Positions 1-5,371 of a DNA stretch of 10,075 bases are shown piece after piece (within the stretch, counting starts at the first letter, position 1; each line of letters begins with the position of its first letter). Position numbers and translations under genes: made by a program. The notes beneath the pieces were generated by a model. It saw only the letters and a list, made by a program, of their open reading frames with translations. It made no database searches and was not told the DNA's origin. The DNA comes from an uncultured Lachnospiraceae bacterium (GTDB taxonomy: Bacteria > Bacillota > Clostridia > Lachnospirales > Lachnospiraceae), in NCBI GenBank assembly GCA_900554205.1, contig USGM01000112.1, positions 1 to 10,075 on the forward strand, written 5' to 3'.

Positions 1-143
1 AGAACTCAATCATATTGTTTGAACAAATCCGCACCATAGACAAACAACGCCTGCGAGAGTACTTAGGAACTCTTGACAGGCGTTTTATTCATTGCGCAGA
101 CAAAGCCCTTGCCATCAGCATCGGGCTTGCAAAAAAGGATTAG
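1..143 (+). CDS. PemK/MazF-family toxin, C-terminal 46 residues (5' end outside window)
   Basis: A frame open from the window edge (first complete codon at 3) reads NSIILFEQIRTIDKQRL, then REYLGTLD, and stops at TAG 141-143. The Glu-Gln-Ile-Arg-Thr-Ile-Asp-Lys-Arg-Leu core is the characteristic last strand and helix of PemK/MazF-type toxins, which are usually sequence-specific mRNA endoribonucleases of type II toxin-antitoxin pairs. Family C-termini end similarly, so the 3' end looks intact. The N-terminal catalytic part and any antitoxin gene lie upstream of the window. In Clostridia mobile elements a MazF-like gene is often found near the recombinase, where it may stabilise the element; that role is inferred. 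The identification rests on a short tail, but the motif is distinctive. Confidence 0.75.
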   Translation, partial: NSIILFEQIRTIDKQRLREYLGTLDRRFIHCADKALAISIGLAKKD

Positions 144-412
144 CTCTCTCGTTATACGGTACAAGCGGTAGCTCATATACATTAAAAACGAGGGAGGTGC
201 TGCGGCTGTTGCATAGAGAATTTGTTTATGTTGGCGACCCTGTTCCAGAATTAAACGAGCAGGAACACGCTGCGTTCCTTATGAATATCCAAAAGTCGAT
301 ACTCCTTTCTTTGGAGAAAAGAAAGCTGCTGACACATTCTCAGCGGGAACGCTGTTTGGTCGAGCTTGAAAAGCAATATAGCAGGGAGCAAAAAAGCAGA
401 CGCCGAGCATAA
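92..412 (+). CDS. Small hypothetical protein between toxin gene and recombinase (start uncertain)
   Basis: The frame is open from a TTG at 92 to TAA 410-412. The first 17 or so codons overlap the toxin gene in another frame and give a cysteine/arginine-rich, unlikely sequence. The plausible protein begins near LALSLYGTSGSSYTL (from about 140), or at the TTG at 209, which has AGGGAGG about 10 bases upstream. The body is hydrophilic and predicted helical: an HREFVYVGDPVPELNEQEH segment is followed by a charged helix with LSLEKRKLLTHSQRERC and a basic tail. No membrane segment or signal peptide is visible. I do not assign a family; the short C-terminal helix pair is loosely SHOCT-like. It lies between toxin and recombinase in the same orientation and its stop codon sits inside the terminator hairpin. 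It is probably real as a conserved element passenger, with unknown function. Confidence 0.5.
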   Translation: MRRQSPCHQHRACKKGLALSLYGTSGSSYTLKTREVLRLLHREFVYVGDPVPELNEQEHAAFLMNIQKSILLSLEKRKLLTHSQRERCLVELEKQYSREQKSRRRA

Positions 413-426
413 CGCTTGGCGTTTTT
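400..426 (+). terminator. Rho-independent terminator after the small ORF
   Basis: A nine-base-pair stem (ACGCCGAGC at 400-408 with GCTTGGCGT at 414-422, one G:T wobble) with a five-base loop is followed by a T-run at 422-426. It overlaps the stop codon of the upstream ORF and separates the toxin/small-ORF transcript from the recombinase promoter. Confidence 0.8.
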
Positions 427-458
427 ACATAGCCGAGTGAAAAAACAAATTTGCACAT

Positions 459-520
459 TCGACACCGCACACTCTTTTTTCTATAATTAAATACAGTAAC
501 AAAGTTTACTGAGAAAGGAG
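459..520 (+). promoter_or_regulatory. SigA-type promoter and ribosome binding site of the recombinase gene
   Basis: The -35 box TCGACA (459-464, one mismatch to consensus), a 17-base spacer and a perfect -10 TATAAT (482-487) predict a start near 494. A short dyad, AGTAA (495-499) with TTACT (506-510), lies right at the predicted start and could be an operator; this part is speculative. AGGAG at 516-520 sits seven bases before the ATG at 528 and fixes that start codon. The recombinase therefore has its own strong promoter and is not dependent on the toxin transcript. Confidence 0.7.
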
Positions 521-527
521 CTTCGCT

Positions 528-2135
528 ATGATAAATAGATATGAACGCCTAAACCAAGAGCTGAAGATGGTTGAAACGAAAAGAAAGGTAGCTGCCTACT
601 GCCGTGTTTCAACGGACAATGAAGACCAAGCCAATTCGTTTGAAAGCCAGCAGCGGTATTTCAGACAGTATATTGAGCGCAATCCCGATTGGGAGCTTTA
701 CGGGATTTTTGCCGATGAGGGTATTTCCGGCACGAACACGAAGAAGCGTAAGGAATTTCAGCGCATGATTGCGTGTGCCAGGAACGGCAAGTTTGATCTG
801 ATTATCACGAAGGAGATCTCTCGTTTTGCGAGAAATACCCTTGACAGTATTTATTATACCCGTGAGCTCAGAAAGCACGGCATCGGCGTTATCTTTATGA
901 ATGACAATATCAATACCTTGGACGGCGACGCAGAGCTGCGCCTTGCGATTATGTCCTCCATTGCGCAGGAGGAAAGCCGCAAGACGTCAGAGCGTGTGAA
1001 GTGGGGACAGAAACGCCGGATGGAACAGGGGGTTGTGTTCGGCAGAAGTATGCTGGGCTATGACGTTGAGGGCGGGAAAATGACGGTCAATGAAGAGGGG
1101 GCGAAGGTTGTACGCCGGATCTTCCATAAGTTTGTCAATGAGGGAAAGGGGACGCACGTCATTGCCCGCGAGCTTCGGGAGGAAGGCATCAGCCCTATGA
1201 GGGTGGAAGAGTGGAGCAATACGGTCATTCTGCGGGTGATACGAAATGAGAAATACTGCGGCGACTTAGTGCAGAAAAAGACCTATACACCGGACTTCCT
1301 ATCCCACGAAAAAAAATACAACCGGGGTCAGGAGGAGTTTGTTATCATCAGGGATCATCACGAGCCGATTATCTCCCGTGAACTGTTTGAGGAAGCAAAT
1401 CGTATTTTAGATGCAAAGTCGCTTTCGCAGGAGGGCAGGGCAAAGCACTCTAACCGCTATCTGTTCTCCGGTAAGATTCAATGCGGCTGCTGCGGTTCCA
1501 GCTATGTGGCAAGGTACAAGACACGGAAGGACGGAAGCTTCTATAAGGCGTGGCGCTGTAACGAGGCCGCAAAGTACGGCAGCCCGCATATCGACAAGGC
1601 GGGAAAACAGGCCGGTTGTGCGGGCTTGTCTATCCGCAATGAAGATTTGGTCTACATTATGTCTCTTGTGACAAAGGGTCTTAAGTACAATAGAGACAAA
1701 ATTACAGGCAATCTGATTTCCGTTATTCAGTCCGTTCTTGATATGGATATGACGGGCACAGACGTTAAAAAACTGCAGGCCCGGATGGAAACGGTTGAGG
1801 ATAAGCGTGCGAGGCTGATTGACATTTATATGGACGGCAATATAACAAAAGAGGAGTTTTCGGCGGCACGGTTAAAATGTGACGTTGAAATTGCAGAGCT
1901 GCAATCCGTAATCGGCAGCATTGATAAGCAGCAGGCGATGGATCACCGGCAACAGCAGCTCCTAAAAGAGATTGACGAAGCAATCAAAGAGATTGTCAGC
2001 GGCGTGGAGTACGAGGATGAGTTCTATAAACACATTTTAGATAGAATAGTGGTTATGGATAAGAACAACATTGATGTATATTTGAAATTTCTTCCTGCAA
2101 AGTGGAGCTACACGGTTGAAAAAACAAGCCCCTGA
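528..2135 (+). CDS. Large serine recombinase (site-specific integrase/excisionase)
   Basis: A 535-residue large serine recombinase that would cut and rejoin attachment sites to integrate or excise the element. The resolvase-type catalytic domain starts at about residue 20: VAAYCRVSTD puts the nucleophile at Ser28, and the segments GIFADEGISGT, KEISRFARN and SIAQEESRKTSERVKWG follow. The recombinase DNA-binding domain runs from roughly 165 to 300. A zinc ribbon has Cys319, Cys322, Cys344 and Cys364. A coiled-coil segment lies at about 405-475, and the C-terminus contains VYLKFLPAKWSY. The length is normal and no catalytic residue is missing. The last codons and stop (AGC CCC TGA) are part of a palindromic repeat found again at the element's right end, so the extreme C-terminus may have been set by recombination. 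Its closeness to the cotJC junction makes it the likely integrase of this element; that link is inferred. Confidence 0.95.
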   Translation: MINRYERLNQELKMVETKRKVAAYCRVSTDNEDQANSFESQQRYFRQYIERNPDWELYGIFADEGISGTNTKKRKEFQRMIACARNGKFDLIITKEISRFARNTLDSIYYTRELRKHGIGVIFMNDNINTLDGDAELRLAIMSSIAQEESRKTSERVKWGQKRRMEQGVVFGRSMLGYDVEGGKMTVNEEGAKVVRRIFHKFVNEGKGTHVIARELREEGISPMRVEEWSNTVILRVIRNEKYCGDLVQKKTYTPDFLSHEKKYNRGQEEFVIIRDHHEPIISRELFEEANRILDAKSLSQEGRAKHSNRYLFSGKIQCGCCGSSYVARYKTRKDGSFYKAWRCNEAAKYGSPHIDKAGKQAGCAGLSIRNEDLVYIMSLVTKGLKYNRDKITGNLISVIQSVLDMDMTGTDVKKLQARMETVEDKRARLIDIYMDGNITKEEFSAARLKCDVEIAELQSVIGSIDKQQAMDHRQQQLLKEIDEAIKEIVSGVEYEDEFYKHILDRIVVMDKNNIDVYLKFLPAKWSYTVEKTSP

Positions 2136-2155
2136 ACGGAATGTTTCAGGGGCTT
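2126..2155. repeat. Imperfect palindromic repeat, copy 1 (recombinase 3' end)
   Basis: An eleven-base-pair perfect stem, AAGCCCCTGAA (2126-2136) with TTCAGGGGCTT (2145-2155), has an eight-base loop. The same 30-base unit occurs at 4545-4574 with 26 of 30 bases identical, all four differences being transitions. It contains the recombinase stop codon. Read on the - strand the stem is followed by a GTTTTTT tract, so it could also end the padR transcript. It may be an attachment-site half, a terminator, or both. Confidence 0.8.
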
Positions 2156-2189
2156 GCTTGCTCTGCCGTCTAAGGCAGAGCAAGCAAGC
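2152..2189. terminator. Long hairpin between convergent recombinase and padR genes
   Basis: A perfect 16-base-pair stem, GCTTGCTTGCTCTGCC (2152-2167) with GGCAGAGCAAGCAAGC (2174-2189), has a six-base loop and is followed on the + strand by GTTTTGT. It fits a terminator for the recombinase transcript. It overlaps the padR stop codon (2170-2172) and shares GCTT (2152-2155) with the preceding palindrome, so the two hairpins cannot both form fully in one transcript. Confidence 0.65.
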
Positions 2190-2694
2190 GTTTTGTGCCG
2201 GTTATTTCTGCCTCTACCAAATCAATCATTCGCTTTACATTTGCGGAATGAATAGCCGGAACTTCCTTTTCCCATAAGGGATTGACCTGCTTTGCGATTC
2301 CTGCATGATATTTTTGCAGAATAGCAAGGCGTTCGTGTAAGAGCTTCTGACGTTCTTCCGGTGTAAAGGTACTCAGGAAAAATGCGGCAATGGAAAAGAT
2401 GTTTGTATCATAATTGAACTGTAAAATGGATGCCTTTAGTGTAGCAATAAACTCGTCCTTTCCTTTGTCGGAAAGACTATATACGGTACGATCCGGCATA
2501 TTTCCGACTTTCTCGGCTGTGCCGGATAGGTAGCCCTTTTTTTCGAGGGTTTTCAGCGTGGAATAAACGGTCGAATCAGAAATATTAAACCACCATTTTA
2601 CATTCATATAGTTTAACTGCTTTATTATCTCATACGCATTCAACGGCTTTTCAGAAATAAGACCTAAAAGCATAGTAGCGGGTTTTGATAACAT
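2170..2694 (-). CDS. PadR-family transcriptional regulator
   Basis: A 174-residue PadR-type repressor. The N-terminal winged helix (residues 1-85) reads MLSKPATMLLGLISEKPLNA at the start, has the recognition helix around SDSTVYSTLKTLEKKGYL (residues 39-56), and has a wing at about 64-80 (PDRTVYSLSDKGK). The C-terminal half (about 90-174) is helical and matches the dimerisation region of this family (Vir_act_alpha_C type). AGGAGG seven bases before the ATG at 2694 supports the start. It is transcribed divergently from the three-gene operon beginning at 2814. PadR proteins usually repress an adjacent, often membrane-protein or transporter, operon and release on ligand binding, so it most likely controls these neighbours and itself. 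The ligand is unknown. Its 3' end runs into the hairpins that follow the recombinase. Confidence 0.92.
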   Translation of the reverse strand: MLSKPATMLLGLISEKPLNAYEIIKQLNYMNVKWWFNISDSTVYSTLKTLEKKGYLSGTAEKVGNMPDRTVYSLSDKGKDEFIATLKASILQFNYDTNIFSIAAFFLSTFTPEERQKLLHERLAILQKYHAGIAKQVNPLWEKEVPAIHSANVKRMIDLVEAEITGTKRLLALP

Positions 2695-2729
2695 GTATCT
2701 TCCTCCTTGACATTACTTTGTGTTTAGAG

Positions 2730-2765
2730 TACTTTATATATAGAGTAGTTCTTGCGAACACTACT
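2730..2765. promoter_or_regulatory. Candidate PadR operator region in the divergent intergenic
   Basis: The 119-base gap between padR and the operon holds a near-perfect 18-base palindrome at 2730-2747, TACTTTATATATAGAGTA, and a second dyad with arms AGTAGT (2744-2749) and ACTACT (2760-2765). TAGAGTA is also directly repeated at 2725-2731 and 2741-2747. Palindromes with TACT/AGTA-like ends around an A+T core are plausible sites for a PadR dimer. The position between two divergent starts suits joint control of both transcripts. No clean -35/-10 pair stands out on either strand, so promoter positions are not assigned. Confidence 0.45.
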
Positions 2766-2813
2766 ATTGTATCATAGTTGAATTGAAAATGGAATTGCGA
2801 AAGGGAGGTTTTT

Positions 2814-3281
2814 ATGCCGCAGCTTAATAAAGGCGGGAAATTTGTGTATGGGTTTTCTGTGATATATCCGGATTTAACCATCCGTATTCCGCCGCAGGCA
2901 TTGTCGGAGTATGATGCAGCGCAAGATGGGAAGGTTATTATCTTTACAGGTAGCAAAATAACAGGCGGGTTTTGCGTTACTACATATTCATTACTGTCGA
3001 ACTCAAAATTAAAGCATATTTTAGAGGATTGTCCGGCATTAAGGGATTGTTTGCTTTCAGAGGGTGAGTTTATACAATATAAAGGGCGCAAATATGCATG
3101 GCTTTATATTGATAAAAAGGGTGTGATTAAATTGCCGCCCAGCACTTTGGAGGTCTTGGAACTACAAGCTGGAATGGAGTTGCTATCTATTCGCAGCAGC
3201 GATATTGCCTTTACGATGGGCGCAAAAGGACCGTTGTTGGAAAAAGCCCATAACTTTCAAGGAAGTATAGAGAAATATTAG
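2814..3281 (+). CDS. Hypothetical protein with two AbrB/SpoVT-like half-repeats
   Basis: A 155-residue soluble protein with no signal or membrane segment. Two parts look homologous: residues 20-55 (LTIRIPPQALSEYDAAQDG, then KVIIFTGSK) and 103-143 (GVIKLPPSTLEVLELQAG, then MELLSIRSS). Each has a short strand, the Ile/Leu-Pro-Pro turn, a helix, a Gly turn and a second strand ending in Ser, which is the plan of swapped-hairpin AbrB/SpoVT domains. One chain could thus form an intramolecular double-hairpin barrel. I infer this from pattern alone; DNA binding is not established and no standard family name is claimed. AGGGAGG five bases before the ATG supports the start. It is first in the operon divergent from padR, and its stop codon TAG overlaps the ribosome binding site of the next gene, which suggests translational coupling. 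Confidence 0.8.
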   Translation: MPQLNKGGKFVYGFSVIYPDLTIRIPPQALSEYDAAQDGKVIIFTGSKITGGFCVTTYSLLSNSKLKHILEDCPALRDCLLSEGEFIQYKGRKYAWLYIDKKGVIKLPPSTLEVLELQAGMELLSIRSSDIAFTMGAKGPLLEKAHNFQGSIEKY

Positions 3282-3293
3282 GAGCATAATGAA

Positions 3294-3938
3294 ATGAGAA
3301 ACATAGCGGACAACCGGTTCTTTAATATGATTTTGTTATTCACAATTATAGGTGAGTTTCTCCTTCCGTGGATATTGGAACAATTTTATGTTGAATATAA
3401 TGGCAGGATAATGGTCATGAGTGCTTTGGGCAGTCCGCAAAGTCCGGTCCGACTGGTTTATAATTTATGGCTTGTGTGGCTTGGCGGCTTTTTGGCATTC
3501 ACAGCCGTTGCATACTTTGTGAAAACAAGAGCAGCGTTTCCTGTCTTATCTGTTTTAATATTGCTTTCGATTGGTATTTTTGCTGTTGGAGCAGGATTGA
3601 TTTCTGGGGTTTTTAGCGTAAACGAGAGCAAAGACATCGTTACGACAGCCTCAAAGATACATGGGGCAGGCGCTGCAATCGGTTTTATGGCGTTACTGCT
3701 TTTCCCGCTGCTAAATGGGATTGTATCGTTTCGGCAAAATGACACGGTTGAGGGCATTGTCAGTATAAGCTCATTTGTTTTAGCGCTTTTTTTCTTCGCC
3801 TGTTTTGTTATGGGAGATAAGGATCAATTTCAAAGTACTATTTTAAAGTATGAAGGATTATGGGAACGAATGACCTTATTCTGCATGTATATCTCCTTTA
3901 TTTACAAGGCGGTTAAATCATTATTTAGGGAGATATAG
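3294..3938 (+). CDS. Six-helix integral membrane protein, DUF998-like
   Basis: A 214-residue hydrophobic protein with about six membrane-spanning segments, near residues 12-30, 55-77, 80-105, 122-145, 152-173 and 188-208. The fourth segment begins with KIHGAGAAIGFMALLLFPLL, with His123. This His-Gly-x-Gly-(x)n-Gly-Phe pattern, together with a later GLWERM loop, recalls DUF998 membrane proteins, whose function is unknown. The ATG at 3294 has AGGAG (3280-3284) nine bases upstream, overlapping the previous stop codon. An ATG five bases earlier is closed by TGA after two codons and is not a start. With a PadR regulator next door it may be part of a response to a membrane-active compound, but nothing in the sequence shows a substrate. 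Confidence 0.8.
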   Translation: MRNIADNRFFNMILLFTIIGEFLLPWILEQFYVEYNGRIMVMSALGSPQSPVRLVYNLWLVWLGGFLAFTAVAYFVKTRAAFPVLSVLILLSIGIFAVGAGLISGVFSVNESKDIVTTASKIHGAGAAIGFMALLLFPLLNGIVSFRQNDTVEGIVSISSFVLALFFFACFVMGDKDQFQSTILKYEGLWERMTLFCMYISFIYKAVKSLFREI

Positions 3939-3939
3939 G

Positions 3940-4554
3940 ATGAATAAAGCGGATGATAAATTATATCGCGGACTCGGCCAGCTTACAAAAGATAAAACAA
4001 AATGGAAAGAAAATATACCGTATGTCGCCTCACTGCTTAAAAGGCAATCCCCTAAAATAACAGCCAAGGCAATGTGGCTGCTTGGAGAAATGGGGTTGTT
4101 GTATCCGCAGGAAATTGCAGCATATACAGAGGAAATTGCCCGATTTTTTACAGCAGAAAATGACTTGCTGAGAGAGCGTGCCGCTAATGCGCTGGGGCGG
4201 ATCGGCAGGACGGATTATGAACTTGTTCTGCCTTATATGGAACGATTACTTTTTTTGGGCAATGATGACAGCCCTGACGTGAGATTGAGCTTTATATGGG
4301 CAGCTGAAAATATTTCAACCAATACACCGACTGCATATAGGAATTGTCTGCCTGTATTTGAAAAATTGCTTGAGGATGAGAATGAAAGGGTTCGGATAGA
4401 AGCGCCGGAAATATTCAGAATAATCGGAAAACGAAAGCCGGAGCTTGTGTTACCATATTTGAAAAAATTGGATGCTGTAGCAGTACATGATACAAACAGC
4501 GTTGTCCGCATTCATGCGCGGGGAGCAATCAGAGCCGCATTAAAAAGCCCCTGA
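3940..4554 (+). CDS. HEAT-repeat protein
   Basis: A 204-residue all-helical protein built from about five HEAT-type repeats of roughly 37 residues. Examples are the stretches around IPYVASLLKRQSPKITAKAM, LLRERAANALGRIGR, SPDVRLSFIWAAENI, NERVRIEAPEIFRIIGKR and SVVRIHARGAIRAAL, with the usual Asp/Arg-Val-Arg and Ala-Leu-Gly signatures. Such proteins are scaffolds for protein-protein contact and the partner here is unknown. The ATG lies one base after the stop of the membrane-protein gene, with AGGGAG (3927-3932) seven bases upstream, so the two are co-translated and may interact. The C-terminus KSP and stop codon come from the 30-base repeat at the element's right end, raising the possibility that the original C-terminus was cut short. 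The last repeat appears essentially complete, so function may be kept. Confidence 0.85.
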   Translation: MNKADDKLYRGLGQLTKDKTKWKENIPYVASLLKRQSPKITAKAMWLLGEMGLLYPQEIAAYTEEIARFFTAENDLLRERAANALGRIGRTDYELVLPYMERLLFLGNDDSPDVRLSFIWAAENISTNTPTAYRNCLPVFEKLLEDENERVRIEAPEIFRIIGKRKPELVLPYLKKLDAVAVHDTNSVVRIHARGAIRAALKSP

Positions 4555-4764
4555 ATGGAACATTTCAGAGGCTTCTGTACCGATATCCGTCAGCAGCCCC
4601 GCAACCTCGCGGTATGGGGTGGCGTACCGCTGGGAGAGGTAGCGCATGCTGGCACCCATCTCGCCGTCAGGGCCGCCGTACTGGCTCATGATGACCTGCG
4701 CCAGCTTGGCGTTGGGTTCCTTGATGTTTACGGGAAACTGTAATCTCTTTTCATAATTCCACAT
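4540..4764 (-). pseudogene. cotJC: cotJC (manganese-catalase-like spore coat protein), truncated by the element
   Basis: The first 64 codons (4764-4573) are a clear CotJC/manganese catalase N-terminus: MWNYEKRLQFPVNIKEPNAK, then QYGGPDGEMGASMRYLSQRY, then LLTDIGTE. Glu35 corresponds to the first dimanganese ligand of the family. After Glu64 the protein changes to ASEMFHSGAF and stops. That tail is encoded by the palindromic end of the inserted element. The family normally continues with E-(L/F)-x-H and further metal ligands over about 190 residues in total, so the four-helix catalytic core is lost. AGGAGG lies ten bases before the ATG, and the cotJB stop abuts the ATG. The missing 3' part should lie beyond the left end of the window if the insertion was simple. 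If the element excises precisely, a full cotJC would be restored. Confidence 0.9.
4545..4574. repeat. Imperfect palindromic repeat, copy 2 (element right end at cotJC junction)
   Basis: AAGCCCCTGAA (4545-4555) pairs with TTCAGAGGCTT (4564-4574) with one mismatch. It is 26/30 identical to the copy at 2126-2155. It supplies the stop codon of the HEAT-repeat gene on the + strand. On the - strand it supplies the ten foreign codons and stop of the broken cotJC, followed by a TTTTT tract that could terminate the cotJ transcript. The base next to it (4575) begins cotJC-like sequence, so this is the probable right attachment junction. Confidence 0.75.
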
Positions 4765-5019
4765 TTATTCACATCCTCCTTCCCAGGGCAGGGGAGCAGC
4801 GCCCCATCTCCAGTCTCTGCCGCCTTCCGCCATATCCATGGTCAGAGGGTAGTATTTCATGGAAAATTCCCGCGTCATCTGGTTCCTGATCCGGCTGTAA
4901 TGGTTGAAGTATTCCAGCGCATTGCGGTCGTTGGGATGCGTGTCAAGGTAAAGCCCAAGCTCGACCACCACAAAGCTGACAATACCGATATCCTTCAGAA
5001 GCTGTTCTTTCTGGTTCAT
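4765..5019 (-). CDS. cotJB: CotJB spore coat protein
   Basis: An 84-residue protein with the CotJB signature: VELGLYLDTHPNDRNALEYF, then YYPLTMDMAEGG, ending in a Trp-rich WGAAPLPWEGGCE tail. CotJB belongs to the CotJ inner-coat complex made in the mother cell with CotJA and CotJC. The start at 5019 is preferred over an in-frame ATG at 5028: AGGAG is nine bases from 5019 but would touch the upstream ATG. The start codon overlaps the cotJA stop (ATGA), and the stop abuts the cotJC ATG, so the three genes are one translationally coupled operon. The protein is full length and undamaged; only its downstream partner is broken. Confidence 0.93.
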   Translation of the reverse strand: MNQKEQLLKDIGIVSFVVVELGLYLDTHPNDRNALEYFNHYSRIRNQMTREFSMKYYPLTMDMAEGGRDWRWGAAPLPWEGGCE

Positions 5020-5186
5020 GATACGCATCTCCTTCCGGTGAAAGGTTTGTTCAGTTCAGGGAAAACGGTGCCGATGTTGTAAGCCTTTTCGAGATCGTCA
5101 TACATCTTGTCAAATTTCTGCCAGGGCACATAGGACATACCGATGGGAAATCTGTCAATATTACTCTCAAACTTATAGTCCTGCAT
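5016..5186 (-). CDS. cotJA: CotJA spore coat protein
   Basis: A 56-residue protein with the CotJA core: FPIGMSYVPWQKFDKMYDD, then GTVFPELNKPFTGRRC. It is a small spore coat-associated protein that acts with CotJB and CotJC. The start at 5186 is chosen because AAAGGA lies ten bases upstream and the protein then has normal family length. The longer open frame up to 5309 has no family resemblance and would run through the promoter. It is the first gene of the cotJ operon and overlaps cotJB by four bases. Expression is expected in the mother cell during sporulation. Confidence 0.92.
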   Translation of the reverse strand: MQDYKFESNIDRFPIGMSYVPWQKFDKMYDDLEKAYNIGTVFPELNKPFTGRRCVS

Positions 5187-5371
5187 TTGATTACAGTCCT
5201 TTCGTTGCTCATTGTTTGATAGTAATATATGCCGCACCGTTTCGGGGTGTGAGTTCGGGGACTCCGGTAAAGAGGAGAATTTGCTTGCGTTTGGGTGTAT
5301 ATTATGCAATAATATAAAATAATGCGCTCATTGAAGAGGGGCAGATTATAATAAGGGAGAATGAAAGCAGT
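5187..5371. other. Divergent intergenic region between cotJA and the surface-protein gene
   Basis: This 185-base gap holds the cotJ promoter region at its left and the surface-protein promoter region at its right. TTCGGGG occurs twice, about 14 bases apart, near 5240-5260. For the + strand gene, A+T-rich boxes around 5308-5320 (AATAAT, TATAAA) are possible -10 elements, but the TTG-type -35 matches upstream are weak. GGGAGA at 5354-5359 is the only likely ribosome binding site, 12 bases before the ATG. No other gene is seen. Confidence 0.4.
5223..5231 (-). promoter_or_regulatory. Candidate mother-cell sigma factor -10 box upstream of cotJA
   Basis: On the - strand the sequence reads CATATATTA. 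It fits the SigK -10 pattern CATAnnnTA and is also one base from the SigE -10 pattern. It would place the transcript start about 30 bases before the cotJA ATG. A convincing -35 is lacking: a CACACC run about 14 bases upstream is the best SigK-like candidate and no SigE-type -35 is present. cotJ is SigE-dependent in Bacillus subtilis, so mother-cell control is expected. Confidence 0.4.

Larger units (their letters stand above)
1..4574. mobile_element. Right-hand portion of an integrated element with large serine recombinase, inserted in cotJC
   Basis: Everything from the window start to about 4574 behaves as one inserted element. It carries a toxin-gene fragment, a large serine recombinase and accessory genes, and it ends exactly where the cotJC reading frame on the - strand stops matching its family. 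The left end is beyond position 1. The right boundary is placed at 4570-4575: the last cotJC-like codon (Glu64) is 4575-4573, and the preceding bases belong to a palindrome that is repeated inside the element at 2126-2155. A few bases of shared core could shift this boundary. No relaxase, conjugation or phage structural genes are visible here, so the type of element (integrative mobilizable element, skin-like element or prophage remnant) is undetermined. Confidence 0.75.

Noticed and set aside
2651..3091. 146-codon open frame on the - strand overlapping padR and the first operon gene
   Set aside because: It covers the divergent control region and the start of a well-supported + strand gene. 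It has no ribosome binding site and no family resemblance.
4555..4743. 62-codon open frame on the + strand across cotJC
   Set aside because: It is the antisense of cotJC and has no ribosome binding site. The - strand reading matches the CotJC family.
5187..5309. N-terminal extension of cotJA to the ATG at 5309
   Set aside because: The extension does not resemble CotJA and would cross the likely promoter. The start at 5186 has a ribosome binding site and gives the family length.
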